Assembly: GCA_902799355.1 (NCBI GenBank)
Contig: CADCAG010000012.1
Span: forward strand, 1 to 64,000
Length of the DNA: 64,000 nucleotides
Reading direction: 5' to 3'
From: an uncultured Bacteroidales bacterium
GTDB taxonomy: Bacteria; Bacteroidota; Bacteroidia; Bacteroidales; Bacteroidaceae
The notes below the pieces were generated by a model, which made no database searches, was not told the DNA's origin, and saw only the letters and a list, made by a program, of their open reading frames with translations. How positions within the stretch are numbered: the first letter of the stretch is position 1; each line of letters starts with the position of its first letter. Below, in pieces: positions 44,687 through 52,584 of the stretch. The translations under genes and the position numbers were made by a program.

Positions 44687-45904
44687 TTATGCAGCCTTTA
44701 AGGGCACTGCAAAGTAATGGGCTACATTGTGACACATCTTAACCTCGAAGCCCAAATCCTTCATGGCGTTGCCCAGATGCACCTTGGCGCTGTGGTTAAT
44801 CTCCAGCGAGGTGTACTTGCTCTGGATGATTTTCAGCATCTCTGTACTACTCATCGTCTTGACTTTCTCTCCCTCGTTGGGTTTGCGGAAGCATATCTCT
44901 ACAAGTTCCGCCATGTCCTTTACCTCCATGTACTCTTGGTTGAGCTGCTGGATGCGGGCCACCTCGTCGTTGTGGAACCAGTAGGGCGCCTTGTCCTCTC
45001 TCAGTTCGTGGAGCACCTGGGCGTAGAGCTGATCATAGTCGATGTCTCCCGTGTTGTCGATGTACTGACCTTCAGGAATCGTCATGCAGATGTAGCGGCG
45101 TGAGCCCGTGGGGTCTGTCAGCGGATGCGGATTGTTTGTAGTGGCTACGAACGACACATAGCGAGGACGGTCTTCCTGCGAGGCACCATAGATGGGGCGC
45201 CCGTTTACCTTCGACTTCGACAGCGTCTGTTTCAGCTGTGCATGCTGGCTGGGACGGATGGCTTCCAGCTCGTCCAGGTTGACCAGCAAGTTGTTGCTCA
45301 GCGCCATCTCTTTGTCGAACTTGTTCGAGAGGTTCAGGTGGTCCAGATAGTACTCACGCAGATGCATGGGCAGCAGTCGGCGCAGGAACGTCGTCTTTCC
45401 ACAACCCTGGGCACCAATCAACGTAGGCACACACTCGTTGCCGTGCTCCACATCCATTTGCAGCCAGTGGGCTACCGTTGAGCGCATCCAGATGGTCAGG
45501 AAGTTCAGCTGTTCAGAGCTGATTCCTGGCAGTCGTGAGAAGAGTCTGGCCACATGGTTCTTTCCGTCCCACGCAGGCAGGTTGTTCAGGTAGTGCTGGA
45601 TAGGGTCGTAGCTCTCCACCTCCTCAGAGTTGATGTACTCTTGGATGTCGCTCTTCGAACCACCCTCCTCGAATACGTCCTCACGCTTGGCCTGAATCAG
45701 GATGCTATTCAGTGCCTTCTGCGTCAGCACGCGATACTCCTCCACGCTGCCGTCCTCCGCCCTCTTGGCGAATTCCGTCTTTCCGTTCAGCACGTTGTGT
45801 CTGAAGAGGTAACGCTCGTTCAGAAACACTTCGATACCCAAAACATTAGTACTTGTCTCGTGTTCGTTCATGGTACTGTTACTGTTGTTAATCATTTTTT
45901 TCAT
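44687..45904 (-). CDS. VirE-like (virulence-associated E family) P-loop ATPase
   Basis: A 405-residue protein with Walker A GAQGCGKTT (residues 164-172), a Walker B-like LLVNLDELEAI (D211) and a sensor-like FVATTNNPHPL, as in VirE/D5-type primase-helicases. The C-terminal 60 residues (MSSTEMLKIIQSKYTSLEIN onward) look like the small domain found on Bacteroidota members (DUF3874-type, from memory). The N-terminal primase domain of full VirE proteins is absent. Proteins of this type come from phages and integrated elements. It stands alone, surrounded on both sides by palindromic repeats. Confidence 0.8.
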   Translation of the reverse strand: MKKMINNSNSTMNEHETSTNVLGIEVFLNERYLFRHNVLNGKTEFAKRAEDGSVEEYRVLTQKALNSILIQAKREDVFEEGGSKSDIQEYINSEEVESYDPIQHYLNNLPAWDGKNHVARLFSRLPGISSEQLNFLTIWMRSTVAHWLQMDVEHGNECVPTLIGAQGCGKTTFLRRLLPMHLREYYLDHLNLSNKFDKEMALSNNLLVNLDELEAIRPSQHAQLKQTLSKSKVNGRPIYGASQEDRPRYVSFVATTNNPHPLTDPTGSRRYICMTIPEGQYIDNTGDIDYDQLYAQVLHELREDKAPYWFHNDEVARIQQLNQEYMEVKDMAELVEICFRKPNEGEKVKTMSSTEMLKIIQSKYTSLEINHSAKVHLGNAMKDLGFEVKMCHNVAHYFAVPLKAA

Positions 45905-46068
45905 TGGCTTTAAAATTTAGATTTTTAATTGGTTAATAAATTAGATTAAGGATCTCTGTTATCCAAATGCAAAGATACAAAAAATAATTGCGGTTTCCAA
46001 GGTTTTCCCCCACGGCATCACGTTAATATTTGTAAATTTAACATTCCCGTTGCCAAAGGGGGAGGTTT
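45905..46068. other. AT-rich leader region upstream of virE-like gene
   Basis: Contains the -7 box at 45970-45977 and an AT-rich leader of about 60 bases. No reading frame is supported from 45905 to 46469; the remaining part consists of the repeat structures listed separately and, from 46302 to 46469, AT-rich sequence with a small GAGAGCGGGCAAGCTTGCCC palindrome (46361-46387 region) that can act as terminator of the lipoprotein operon. Confidence 0.5.
45970..45977 (-). promoter_or_regulatory. promoter box TATCTTTG of the virE-like gene
   Basis: The minus strand reads TATCTTTG then CATTTGG, 66 bases before the start codon and downstream of the repeat structures as seen by the polymerase. Confidence 0.65.
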
Positions 46069-46152
46069 AGGGTACCTCTTGGGTATCTCCTAGGATAAGA
46101 GGTACCCTCTCGAGCCCCTTTCTTTAAAGGTATTTCCAAAGATTAGGGTACC
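46069..46152. repeat. GGTACC-word cluster upstream of the virE-like gene
   Basis: GGTACC occurs at 46071, 46101 and 46147 and a variant GGGTATC at 46081. A perfect 12-bp inverted repeat (AGGGTACCTCTT at 46069-46080 with 46097-46108, 16-base loop) has the same arms as the dyad on the other side of the gene at 44629-44655. Confidence 0.7.
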
Positions 46153-46200
46153 TGGGGATGTCTTTTGCTTTTTCCGTCTTTTTTTTCGAAAAAATAGAAA

Positions 46201-46301
46201 GAAATACAACTGATACGTCTCGATATCAGTTGTTCCCAGTGCTGGCTTAGCTATTCCCAGCTCTGGCTTAGCTGTTCTCGTAGCTGTATCAGTTGTATTT
46301 C
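46201..46301. repeat. 16-bp dyad enclosing 21-base tandem repeats
   Basis: Perfect 16-bp arms (GAAATACAACTGATAC at 46201-46216; complement at 46286-46301) enclose two 21-base tandem units (46233-46253 and 46254-46274, 18 of 21 or more identical, core CTGGCTTAGCT) and a partial third, plus a half-site ATATCAGTTG. The layout resembles an iteron or recombinase site more than a promoter. Confidence 0.75.
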
Positions 46302-46469
46302 TAAGAGACTCTCTGTAAATAATAAAAAAAATACGATAGTTCCTCCATTTCGGTAATACAGAGAGCGGGCAAGCTTGCCCGCTCTCTCATCAAAATTATC
46401 ATTAACTATTAAATAAAGTCCTTTTCGCAAAGGTGGATATCGTATTAGCTTTAATATATTTCGAGTTGC

Positions 46470-47354
46470 TTAGTATTCCCAAGTATAGGTCTTCTTTTCT
46501 TTATAGGAACTACCTTTGTAAGTAGTCTCTCTTTCTAAGCTGACAGGCCGATTCTGATTGTCAAGCTTCCATGAGTTACCAATAGTCTCTGTTTCTACTT
46601 CATTATTATCTTTTCCTTCGTTCTGTCTGATATTAGTAATTCCGAGAGGAAGTTGAGCTGGACCAAATCCAATGGCACCAGAATAAATCAAAAATTCCTC
46701 AATATCGATATCAATAGATGTCATATGGTCAAAATCTGCGAGACTGACAGTATTTGCAATAGGCTCTTGTGAATCAGTCTTATAAGTAATCGTGTACGTA
46801 CTTGAGTGGCTGTCATTGTTAATAGCGGAAATAACATTTCCGTTCTGCCACGTCAGATAAGTATCATCATCTATCTCACCATCATCATAAACAGTGAATC
46901 TTGTCAAATGTCCTGCGTTATCATAGGTAAACGCGTACGTTTCATCGTCACCACTGGTTTTCGATATGAAGCCATTGGAGCCGATAGAGGCTGTTTGTGT
47001 TTCTTTAAACTTTCCATCTGAGTAACGAGAGTAGCTTATCATATTCTCTGAGTAGCTGATGTTATACTCGTACGTTTTGGATTTGGAGTTATCTGTTTTT
47101 TTAGCTTTGGTCATGAATCCTTTTGCATCGTAAGTAAACTCCCAACGAGTTCCGCTAGAGCTTGTCGTGGCCTTCACGAGATTATCTCCAAAAACACGCT
47201 TGGCACCTTGGAATGCGCCAGTAGACTGACCATCTGCTGTGCTTGAATGACCACCACCAGCATTATCATCGTCGTCACCACCACATGCCGAAAAACTCAC
47301 ACACACGAATGCCATCAAGGCAATGGTCATCCAACTAAATAAATACTTTTTCAT
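46470..47354 (-). CDS. surface lipoprotein, DUF4595-like YD-type repeats
   Basis: A 294-residue lipoprotein: signal peptide from MKKYLFSWMTIALMAF to lipobox FSAC, then GGDDDD, the acidic pattern that directs Bacteroidota lipoproteins to the cell surface. The body has repeated beta-strand units with YxYDxxG motifs (FTYDAKGFMTKAKK, AFTYDNAGHLTRFTVY, WKLDNQNRPVSLER). Function unknown. The start at 47354 was preferred over the Met six codons upstream because it begins the signal peptide. Last gene of a three-gene operon. Confidence 0.75.
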   Translation of the reverse strand: MKKYLFSWMTIALMAFVCVSFSACGGDDDDNAGGGHSSTADGQSTGAFQGAKRVFGDNLVKATTSSSGTRWEFTYDAKGFMTKAKKTDNSKSKTYEYNISYSENMISYSRYSDGKFKETQTASIGSNGFISKTSGDDETYAFTYDNAGHLTRFTVYDDGEIDDDTYLTWQNGNVISAINNDSHSSTYTITYKTDSQEPIANTVSLADFDHMTSIDIDIEEFLIYSGAIGFGPAQLPLGITNIRQNEGKDNNEVETETIGNSWKLDNQNRPVSLERETTYKGSSYKEKKTYTWEY

Positions 47355-47372
47355 ATAAAAGATGTTTTGCAA

Positions 47373-48047
47373 TTAATATATAATACATATACCTGCAGAG
47401 AAGTAGTCTGCCTTATGCTCTTTATCGAATTTGAACTTTGTAAAAGTCCAACGATAACCACCAGTAAGAGCAACACCTCCACCATTTTTAAACTTAAACA
47501 AATTGAGACCAATGCGAGGTGACATCATCAAATAGAAATCACTACCACCTAAATTCTCTTTCTGTTTTTCTTCATATGTATAAGTCTTGCCTTCTAAGTA
47601 GTGTCCAGCAATATACCGACCTTCTGTTGTTCTAGTCTTTGTCGTTGTGGTGGTTATTTCTAGTTTTGCATCTGCATAGCCAACACCAAATCTTCCTTCA
47701 ATATACAAAGAGTTGGGTACTATCCAATAACGATAGTTATAACCCAAGTGCATGCCCCAAGAGTAGTTAGAGGTTACATAATCATTTGTTTCTCCATGGT
47801 TGTAAATAAAACCAAGCAGGAACCCCTTGTGTACCTCAACACCCACTCCCCATCCTTTTTCTACACCATAATAATCAATATCGAGACCTCCGGCATAGGT
47901 ATCATCTGTTGAAGAGGTTGTTGACTGATTTATTTCCATCGAACTGTTGTTAGCATTCGATTCATTTTCGTTGTTAATAATAGTGTTAGCGTTCATTGTC
48001 ATACAAGAAGCCAAAACAGCTAATAATAGTAATGCATTTCTTTTCAT
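47373..48047 (-). CDS. outer-membrane beta-barrel protein
   Basis: A 224-residue protein with a signal peptide (MKRNALLLLAVLASCMTMNA), an Asn/Ser-rich linker (residues 22-48) and alternating aromatic strands (WGMHLGYNYRYWIVPNSLYI, YLMMSPRIGLNLFKF) ending in YFSAGICIIY, as in small outer-membrane barrels. It lies between two lipoprotein genes with 17- and 18-base gaps, so the three probably form one cell-envelope unit. Confidence 0.75.
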   Translation of the reverse strand: MKRNALLLLAVLASCMTMNANTIINNENESNANNSSMEINQSTTSSTDDTYAGGLDIDYYGVEKGWGVGVEVHKGFLLGFIYNHGETNDYVTSNYSWGMHLGYNYRYWIVPNSLYIEGRFGVGYADAKLEITTTTTKTRTTEGRYIAGHYLEGKTYTYEEKQKENLGGSDFYLMMSPRIGLNLFKFKNGGGVALTGGYRWTFTKFKFDKEHKADYFSAGICIIY

Positions 48048-48064
48048 AAGATTCGTTTTTTATG

Positions 48065-48964
48065 TTATTTTACTTTTTTAAAGATTGCGCCACTGTATAA
48101 TCCACTCTTATATTTTAGTACACCATTGGAGTATGTGAATTCTGAACTAATATCCATCCAATCATCAGAGTAATAATTATCTGGATACAAATAATAATAG
48201 GCAGTAAATCTATTTGTCTGATAACTATAGTACTGTGTGTCAACGAGAATGGCGTCGCTAGGCACGCGTGTCGAACTTGTCTGGAGATATAGCCATTTGA
48301 ACTTATCTCCACTGGTTACAGCTATTGCAGCATATTCCGTAAAATAGTAACATTCAGTAGACCCTGCTGCAATTTCTTTTGCCTTTCTCCAGTTACCCAT
48401 CTCAAGTAATTCCATGATACAAGTATGATACCCATTGGCTTCTAAGGTATAATAGATACCAGTTGGAATTGTAGAAGGAGCATTTGTTCCAGTGTCTCCT
48501 GCCTCTCCATTATCAATACCAGAATAGTCTACACCCGTTTTTTCGAAGACAGCACCATGCCAATTACCGTTATCTCCATCTGTCAGTGTTAGCCTCTTTG
48601 TTGATTTGTCGTAGTGAAACACTAGTCTCGTGTCAACTGTTTCTGCATTTTCTTCATCTACCATTGCTCTTTTTCCTACGCAAGTAATATCTCCATTGCT
48701 GCTATATGTGTAGCTAAATGCAAAAGTACTGATACTGATAATTCGGTTATGACTTATCTCACCTGTTCCTGTACCATCATTCTTAAAAACAAAATTCATG
48801 GAATAAGTAGTATTTGATATATTGTACCACTGTCCAATGATATCTCTTGGTACCTCTGTAGGACTTCTATCATCATCATCGCTTCCTCCACAAGCATTTA
48901 AGCCCATAGATAAAACAACCACCATAATAATGGACAAAAGATTAAACAGTCTAATCATTTTCAT
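48065..48964 (-). CDS. surface lipoprotein, lipocalin-like
   Basis: A 299-residue lipoprotein with lipobox LNAC then GGSDDDD (surface-export type). The first 110 residues after the Cys (IIGQWYNISNTTYSMNFVFK, LTLTDGDNGNWHGAVFEK) have the pattern of lipocalin-like domains that begin with GxW. The C-terminal half is Tyr-rich and unfamiliar. It is the first gene of the envelope operon and carries the promoter with palindromic operator-like sites. Confidence 0.7.
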   Translation of the reverse strand: MKMIRLFNLLSIIMVVVLSMGLNACGGSDDDDRSPTEVPRDIIGQWYNISNTTYSMNFVFKNDGTGTGEISHNRIISISTFAFSYTYSSNGDITCVGKRAMVDEENAETVDTRLVFHYDKSTKRLTLTDGDNGNWHGAVFEKTGVDYSGIDNGEAGDTGTNAPSTIPTGIYYTLEANGYHTCIMELLEMGNWRKAKEIAAGSTECYYFTEYAAIAVTSGDKFKWLYLQTSSTRVPSDAILVDTQYYSYQTNRFTAYYYLYPDNYYSDDWMDISSEFTYSNGVLKYKSGLYSGAIFKKVK

Positions 48965-49001
48965 ATTTATCAGTTTTAGGTTAAAAATACTATTTCAATT
49001 G

Positions 49002-49030
49002 CAAAGGTAAACGTTTCGAAACAAACGTTT
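49002..49030 (-). promoter_or_regulatory. promoter box TACCTTTG with twin AAACGTTT palindromes
   Basis: The -7 box is at 49002-49009 (minus strand). Directly upstream lie two AAACGTTT palindromes (49009-49016 and 49023-49030, 14-base spacing) with GTTTCGAAAC between them. Such symmetric sites overlapping the promoter suggest a repressor operator; the XRE gene at 49089-49298 encodes a candidate. Confidence 0.5.
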
Positions 49031-49088
49031 ATCTTTTTTGCGTATCATAAATGATACACTATTGTATCAATAACTGGGCAGCATGTCA

Positions 49089-49298
49089 CTACTCTCCAAA
49101 AACGTCATCAGAGAGATCTTGGAAAAAGTTACGATGGAGAATCTGAGAGATACTAGTTAGCAAGGCCGTATCAATGCTGTTTTTAGCAAAAATGCGGTAG
49201 ACGGCCGCACGCGTACAGTTTAGTTTACGGGCCAGCCAACTGACAGTCCGTTCCTGACGCTCAAGTTCGTCTTTAATGCATTGTCCAATGTTCACCAT
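49089..49298 (-). CDS. small XRE-type HTH regulator
   Basis: A 69-residue helix-turn-helix protein (VSWLARKLNCTRAAVYRIFA at residues 19-38) of a type common as orphan regulators in Bacteroidales. It lies upstream of the envelope lipoprotein operon on the same strand and downstream of the structured RNA candidate; a transcript from 49564-49571 could cover both. Confidence 0.75.
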   Translation of the reverse strand: MVNIGQCIKDELERQERTVSWLARKLNCTRAAVYRIFAKNSIDTALLTSISQILHRNFFQDLSDDVFGE

Positions 49299-49357
49299 GC
49301 AGCACTAGCTATTATTATAAGGTGTAACGAAAAAAGGCGTGCCGCTCAATGCTTATT

Positions 49358-49488
49358 TGATTATCGGGTCAACCGCCAAGTAAACCGCAACAGATAACAA
49401 GCACGAACAGTCCACGCCCCTTGGGGGGCATGAACCTACTCGTCACTTGTTCCTCTGTCTGAATATTTTGGCGGTTATTTGATAATCA
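49358..49488 (-). ncRNA. structured RNA candidate, 6S-like architecture
   Basis: On the minus strand this 131-base stretch folds as one long rod: outer stem TGATTATC/GATAATCA and ACCGCCAA/TTGGCGGT, middle stem AACAAG/CTTGTT, and an 11-bp inner stem (GTTCATGCCCC with GGGGCGTGGAC) closed by a CCAA loop, with internal unpaired bubbles. A central-bubble rod is the 6S RNA shape, and I have a weak memory of similar sequence in Bacteroidales. The 3' end may be at a T6 run (49331-49336). Identity as 6S RNA is a hypothesis. Confidence 0.5.
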
Positions 49489-49563
49489 GGAACAAAGACT
49501 TTAAGTCCAAGATCTCCTTAAAATAAGTTGATGAGCAGAAATCACTATTCCGCTACATTTGCT

Positions 49564-49571
49564 GCAAAAAT
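49564..49571 (-). promoter_or_regulatory. promoter box TATTTTTG of the structured RNA
   Basis: The minus strand reads TATTTTTG then CAGC, about 75 bases upstream of the rod-like RNA and 266 bases before the XRE gene. The rest of the 418-base spacer 49299-49716 holds no gene. Confidence 0.5.
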
Positions 49572-49658
49572 ACGAATTTTTTTCCTAATTATCAAACAAT
49601 TATCAGAAAAAGTTATATCTTTTCCTCGTAATCAATACGATGGGTAAGGGTAAGGATA

Positions 49659-49694
49659 CAAAAAAGTGGGTTAAACATCACTGTTTTACCCACT
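49659..49694 (-). terminator. terminator after the DUF3108 gene
   Basis: A 13-bp stem with one mismatch (49665-49677 with 49682-49694) and a 4-base loop is followed on the minus strand by six T residues, 22 bases after the stop codon. Confidence 0.75.
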
Positions 49695-49716
49695 ATTTGT
49701 GCCTTATTATTGTTTA

Positions 49717-50523
49717 TTACTCCACCCTGGAGGTCATCTCGTTGCGCAGTCCCTTATAGCCTGTCAGGTAAGCCTTGGCGGATCCAAAGGAGAGGAACAT
49801 ATCCAGACGTACGGGCAGGTGGTTCTGGTCATCCGTGATGTAGAAGCGGATGAGCTCATGGTTCTTACCATTCTCACGCTCGATGAACGAGAACACCAGA
49901 CAACGGAACTTGGTATCGCTGTTCTTCATCTTTACATTGGTGATGCCATTGTACTTCAGCCATGAATTGGCAATACTGGAGGCGTCAGCAATAGGAAGGG
50001 GTATCTTGTCGCCCACCTTCAGCTTTGAAGCGTCAAAGTTGCGGGCGCGCAGATAGACACTCATCATGTCGTAGATGCAGTCTTTATACTCCGACTCCTT
50101 CCAGTAGTGTTCACCACGGCTGTTGATTTCGTGCTGTTTGAGATGGCAGTTGCCTTTAGGGTAGGTGTACCAGAGTTCATCGACATAGTATCGCTTGCCT
50201 TCGCGGGCTCCCTTGCGGAAGTAGAGGGGGGCAAGGTCCATTGTGGTGTAGCTGAGCAGCGTGTCACGCATGACGAACATGTTGTCCAGCTTACTGTTAC
50301 CACGGGTGATGAGGCTACAGCGGAAAGCATCCTGTCCTTTGAAACTGGACTGTACGGTAGACATGGACGCAGTACCTACCTTTACCCATACGAACTTCCA
50401 GTTGAAGTAGAGGTCGTAACCTACAAACTCACCTGACTTAAAAGCGTTATTCTCAATACCACACTGGGCAAACGATGACATGAACGTCATGGCGAAAACC
50501 CATAATACGATAAAGCGTTTCAT
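49717..50523 (-). CDS. secreted DUF3108-domain protein
   Basis: A 268-residue protein with a signal peptide (cleavage after MSSFA near residue 19). The body matches the DUF3108 pattern: VKVGTASMSTVQSSFKGQ, DTLLSYTTMDLAPLYFRK, YITDDQNHLPVRLDMFLSFG. DUF3108 proteins are periplasmic or outer-membrane beta-rich proteins of unknown function. It is the last gene after the Ig-like lipoprotein and the GH3-family gene. Confidence 0.8.
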   Translation of the reverse strand: MKRFIVLWVFAMTFMSSFAQCGIENNAFKSGEFVGYDLYFNWKFVWVKVGTASMSTVQSSFKGQDAFRCSLITRGNSKLDNMFVMRDTLLSYTTMDLAPLYFRKGAREGKRYYVDELWYTYPKGNCHLKQHEINSRGEHYWKESEYKDCIYDMMSVYLRARNFDASKLKVGDKIPLPIADASSIANSWLKYNGITNVKMKNSDTKFRCLVFSFIERENGKNHELIRFYITDDQNHLPVRLDMFLSFGSAKAYLTGYKGLRNEMTSRVE

Positions 50524-50556
50524 AGTAGTAATCTCCTATCTCTTTTCTAAGTAATC

Positions 50557-52569
50557 TTATGACTTCTTAATATATTCTATTCCCATCTTGGCAGCACGGT
50601 CGGCATTGCGGTTTCTCCTCTGCTGCTTCTTGTTCGACTTCTTCTTGACGAGTGCAGACGGTTTCTGCTGGTTGAGCGGCTTCTCCATCAGGTTCCACGA
50701 CAGCGTGATGTCAAACTTAGCCTTAGTTTCTATCTCGCGGGAATAGTAGTAGACAGCCTCAGCCTGTTGGTCGGCATCGTAGTCACCCGTATCCCACAAG
50801 CCGTTACCATTACAGTCCACAAAGGCTCGAGCGTAATAGGTGCCTGGCTTGACATAGTAGAAGGCGACAGAATGGTCGGCATCCATCTTACTCGTTTCCA
50901 CGACCTTGTCACTCTTGTCAAGCAGCTGTACGACGACAGCGGCACTGTCAGCATAGCCACTGATGTCAAAGAAGAGTGTCGCATAGTCATCAAGTGTCTT
51001 TACCTTGATACCTTGCTTAAAAGGCTTACATGCCTTGTCGTAGATGTCAACAAAGGCGGCACTGTCAACCTCAAAGCTATACTCCGCTCCTGATCGCCAG
51101 TCGACCACCATCTCATAGTTGCGTAAGAGACTGTCTTTTTGATGGAATTCGTAGTTGGCGCGATACCAGAGCGTATCGATCTTGGTATAGAGATGGATGG
51201 CTGCCGTATCCACTATTGCTGGTGGCGTGGGTAGTTCAATCAGGATGGAACGGTTGGGGTCCATCGCCTGTGGAGCATTGAACTTGACCTCTAAGGGCTT
51301 GACAGGATAGATGCTGTCGTAAGGCTCTTCACGCTTACGTTTCTTCTCCTGTAGCTTGAACCATGTCTCGTATTCCTTTTGCTGGGCTTTCAGACGCTTG
51401 GCATAAGGTGTCTTCGCCAACGCCTCAATGGTATCGGTCTTGGACACCAGCTGTCCCAGTGAATCTGTCATCAGATAGCTCATCTCAAACGCCAGCGTGT
51501 CTTGGTTGACCAACAGCGTATCGCGCAACCAGTAGGTGATAGAGTCCTTCTTGGCACTACTTTCTACGATAAAGGCGTCATCGCTGTTGAAGTTGAGTCC
51601 ACGGATGACGGGCAACTGCTCATTGCCATAGCTGAAAAACACCTGAATGCGGTCGGCATCCTTACGTTCTGTCTTCAGCAGGTAACGGTCTGTCAGCTTT
51701 TCTTGGAAGGCTGTCAGCACGATATCATCTGGATAGTAGTGCATATAGTGCACCTGTGCGATGCTGTCAATATGCAAGGTATCACGCCAGATGGTGTCTT
51801 GACGCATATCGGGCTTGACAGTAGGCTTGTAGGTGTTGTGTGAGAAGGCAATCATCTCGCTCTTCTGTGTAAACTTGTAGTTGCCGTCAAGATCCTGCAA
51901 GGCATAGATACGGTATTCTCCATCGGCAATACCCTTGATGACGAAGTGACCGTTGGCATCAGTGCGCGCTACACGCAACAGGGGCTTGGTACGGAAGGCA
52001 GAGTCTGCCAAGTCGTTATACAAGCCAACGAGTATGCCTGCCACAGGGTCCAGGTTCTCGGCACTGAGCACATGACCCGACATCTCGAGGGTGTCGGTCT
52101 GCTGGCCTGTGGAGAAGGTAAACGTATAGTTGCCCAGCGGATTGTCCTCGTTATTATCGCTGATGGCATCGCTGAAGTCGATGGTATATGTCATATCAGG
52201 CTTCAGCGTGTCCTTCAGTTGCACCACTATCTTCTTGCCCTTGGCAGCTATCTCAGGCATCTCCAGCTGGGGTGGTGAGATAGTAACGTTCTGCGAGGGG
52301 TCGGCCAGTTTGATGAACTCATCGAAATAGATGGTCACCTTTTTCGACTTCACTCCCGTAGCTTTGTCAGCAGGGGTACTGCCAAGAATGCGGGGAGGGT
52401 CGTCGTCATACCAACCGCCATCGGGTGAACCCATGCGGGCACAACTCATAATGAAGAATGAAGAATGAAGAATGAAGAATGTTGCACACAGTGGCAACAA
52501 CCTCATTCCATGATTATTTATTCTTCTTAACCACTTTCTCAAGGTGGCGTTGCATTCTTCATTCTTCAT
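50557..52569 (-). CDS. Ig-like (Big_5) lipoprotein with repeat-encoded signal peptide
   Basis: A protein of 670 residues as written, or 649 from the second Met (52506), which begins the signal peptide MRLLPLCATFFILHSSFFIM ending in lipobox Cys. After it, an SbsA/Big_5 Ig-like domain (residues 60-150: PPRILGSTPADKATGVKSKK, YTFTFSTG) and a carboxypeptidase-regulatory-like beta-sandwich (GHVLSAENLDPVAGILVGLY) precede a long unassigned region and a basic C-terminal tail. Bacteroidota homologues are envelope proteins of unknown role. The signal-peptide core and the first ATG lie in simple repeats. Confidence 0.8.
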   Translation of the reverse strand: MKNEECNATLRKWLRRINNHGMRLLPLCATFFILHSSFFIMSCARMGSPDGGWYDDDPPRILGSTPADKATGVKSKKVTIYFDEFIKLADPSQNVTISPPQLEMPEIAAKGKKIVVQLKDTLKPDMTYTIDFSDAISDNNEDNPLGNYTFTFSTGQQTDTLEMSGHVLSAENLDPVAGILVGLYNDLADSAFRTKPLLRVARTDANGHFVIKGIADGEYRIYALQDLDGNYKFTQKSEMIAFSHNTYKPTVKPDMRQDTIWRDTLHIDSIAQVHYMHYYPDDIVLTAFQEKLTDRYLLKTERKDADRIQVFFSYGNEQLPVIRGLNFNSDDAFIVESSAKKDSITYWLRDTLLVNQDTLAFEMSYLMTDSLGQLVSKTDTIEALAKTPYAKRLKAQQKEYETWFKLQEKKRKREEPYDSIYPVKPLEVKFNAPQAMDPNRSILIELPTPPAIVDTAAIHLYTKIDTLWYRANYEFHQKDSLLRNYEMVVDWRSGAEYSFEVDSAAFVDIYDKACKPFKQGIKVKTLDDYATLFFDISGYADSAAVVVQLLDKSDKVVETSKMDADHSVAFYYVKPGTYYARAFVDCNGNGLWDTGDYDADQQAEAVYYYSREIETKAKFDITLSWNLMEKPLNQQKPSALVKKKSNKKQQRRNRNADRAAKMGIEYIKKS

Positions 52570-52584
52570 TCTTCATTCTTCATT
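52450..52584. repeat. perfect 32-base inverted repeat of GAAGAAT units
   Basis: The arms 52450-52481 and 52553-52584 are exact complements, each four units of the 7-mer GAAGAAT plus edges, 71 bases apart. One arm contains the GH3 stop codon and the lipoprotein ATG (overlap ATGA); the other encodes FFILHSSFFI of the lipoprotein signal peptide. The mRNA would form a long hairpin over the translation start. Confidence 0.9.

Noticed and set aside
44583-46301. Insertion sequence with terminal inverted repeats
   Set aside because: The dyads are local hairpins on each side rather than one long terminal inverted pair with target duplication, and VirE-like proteins are not transposases.
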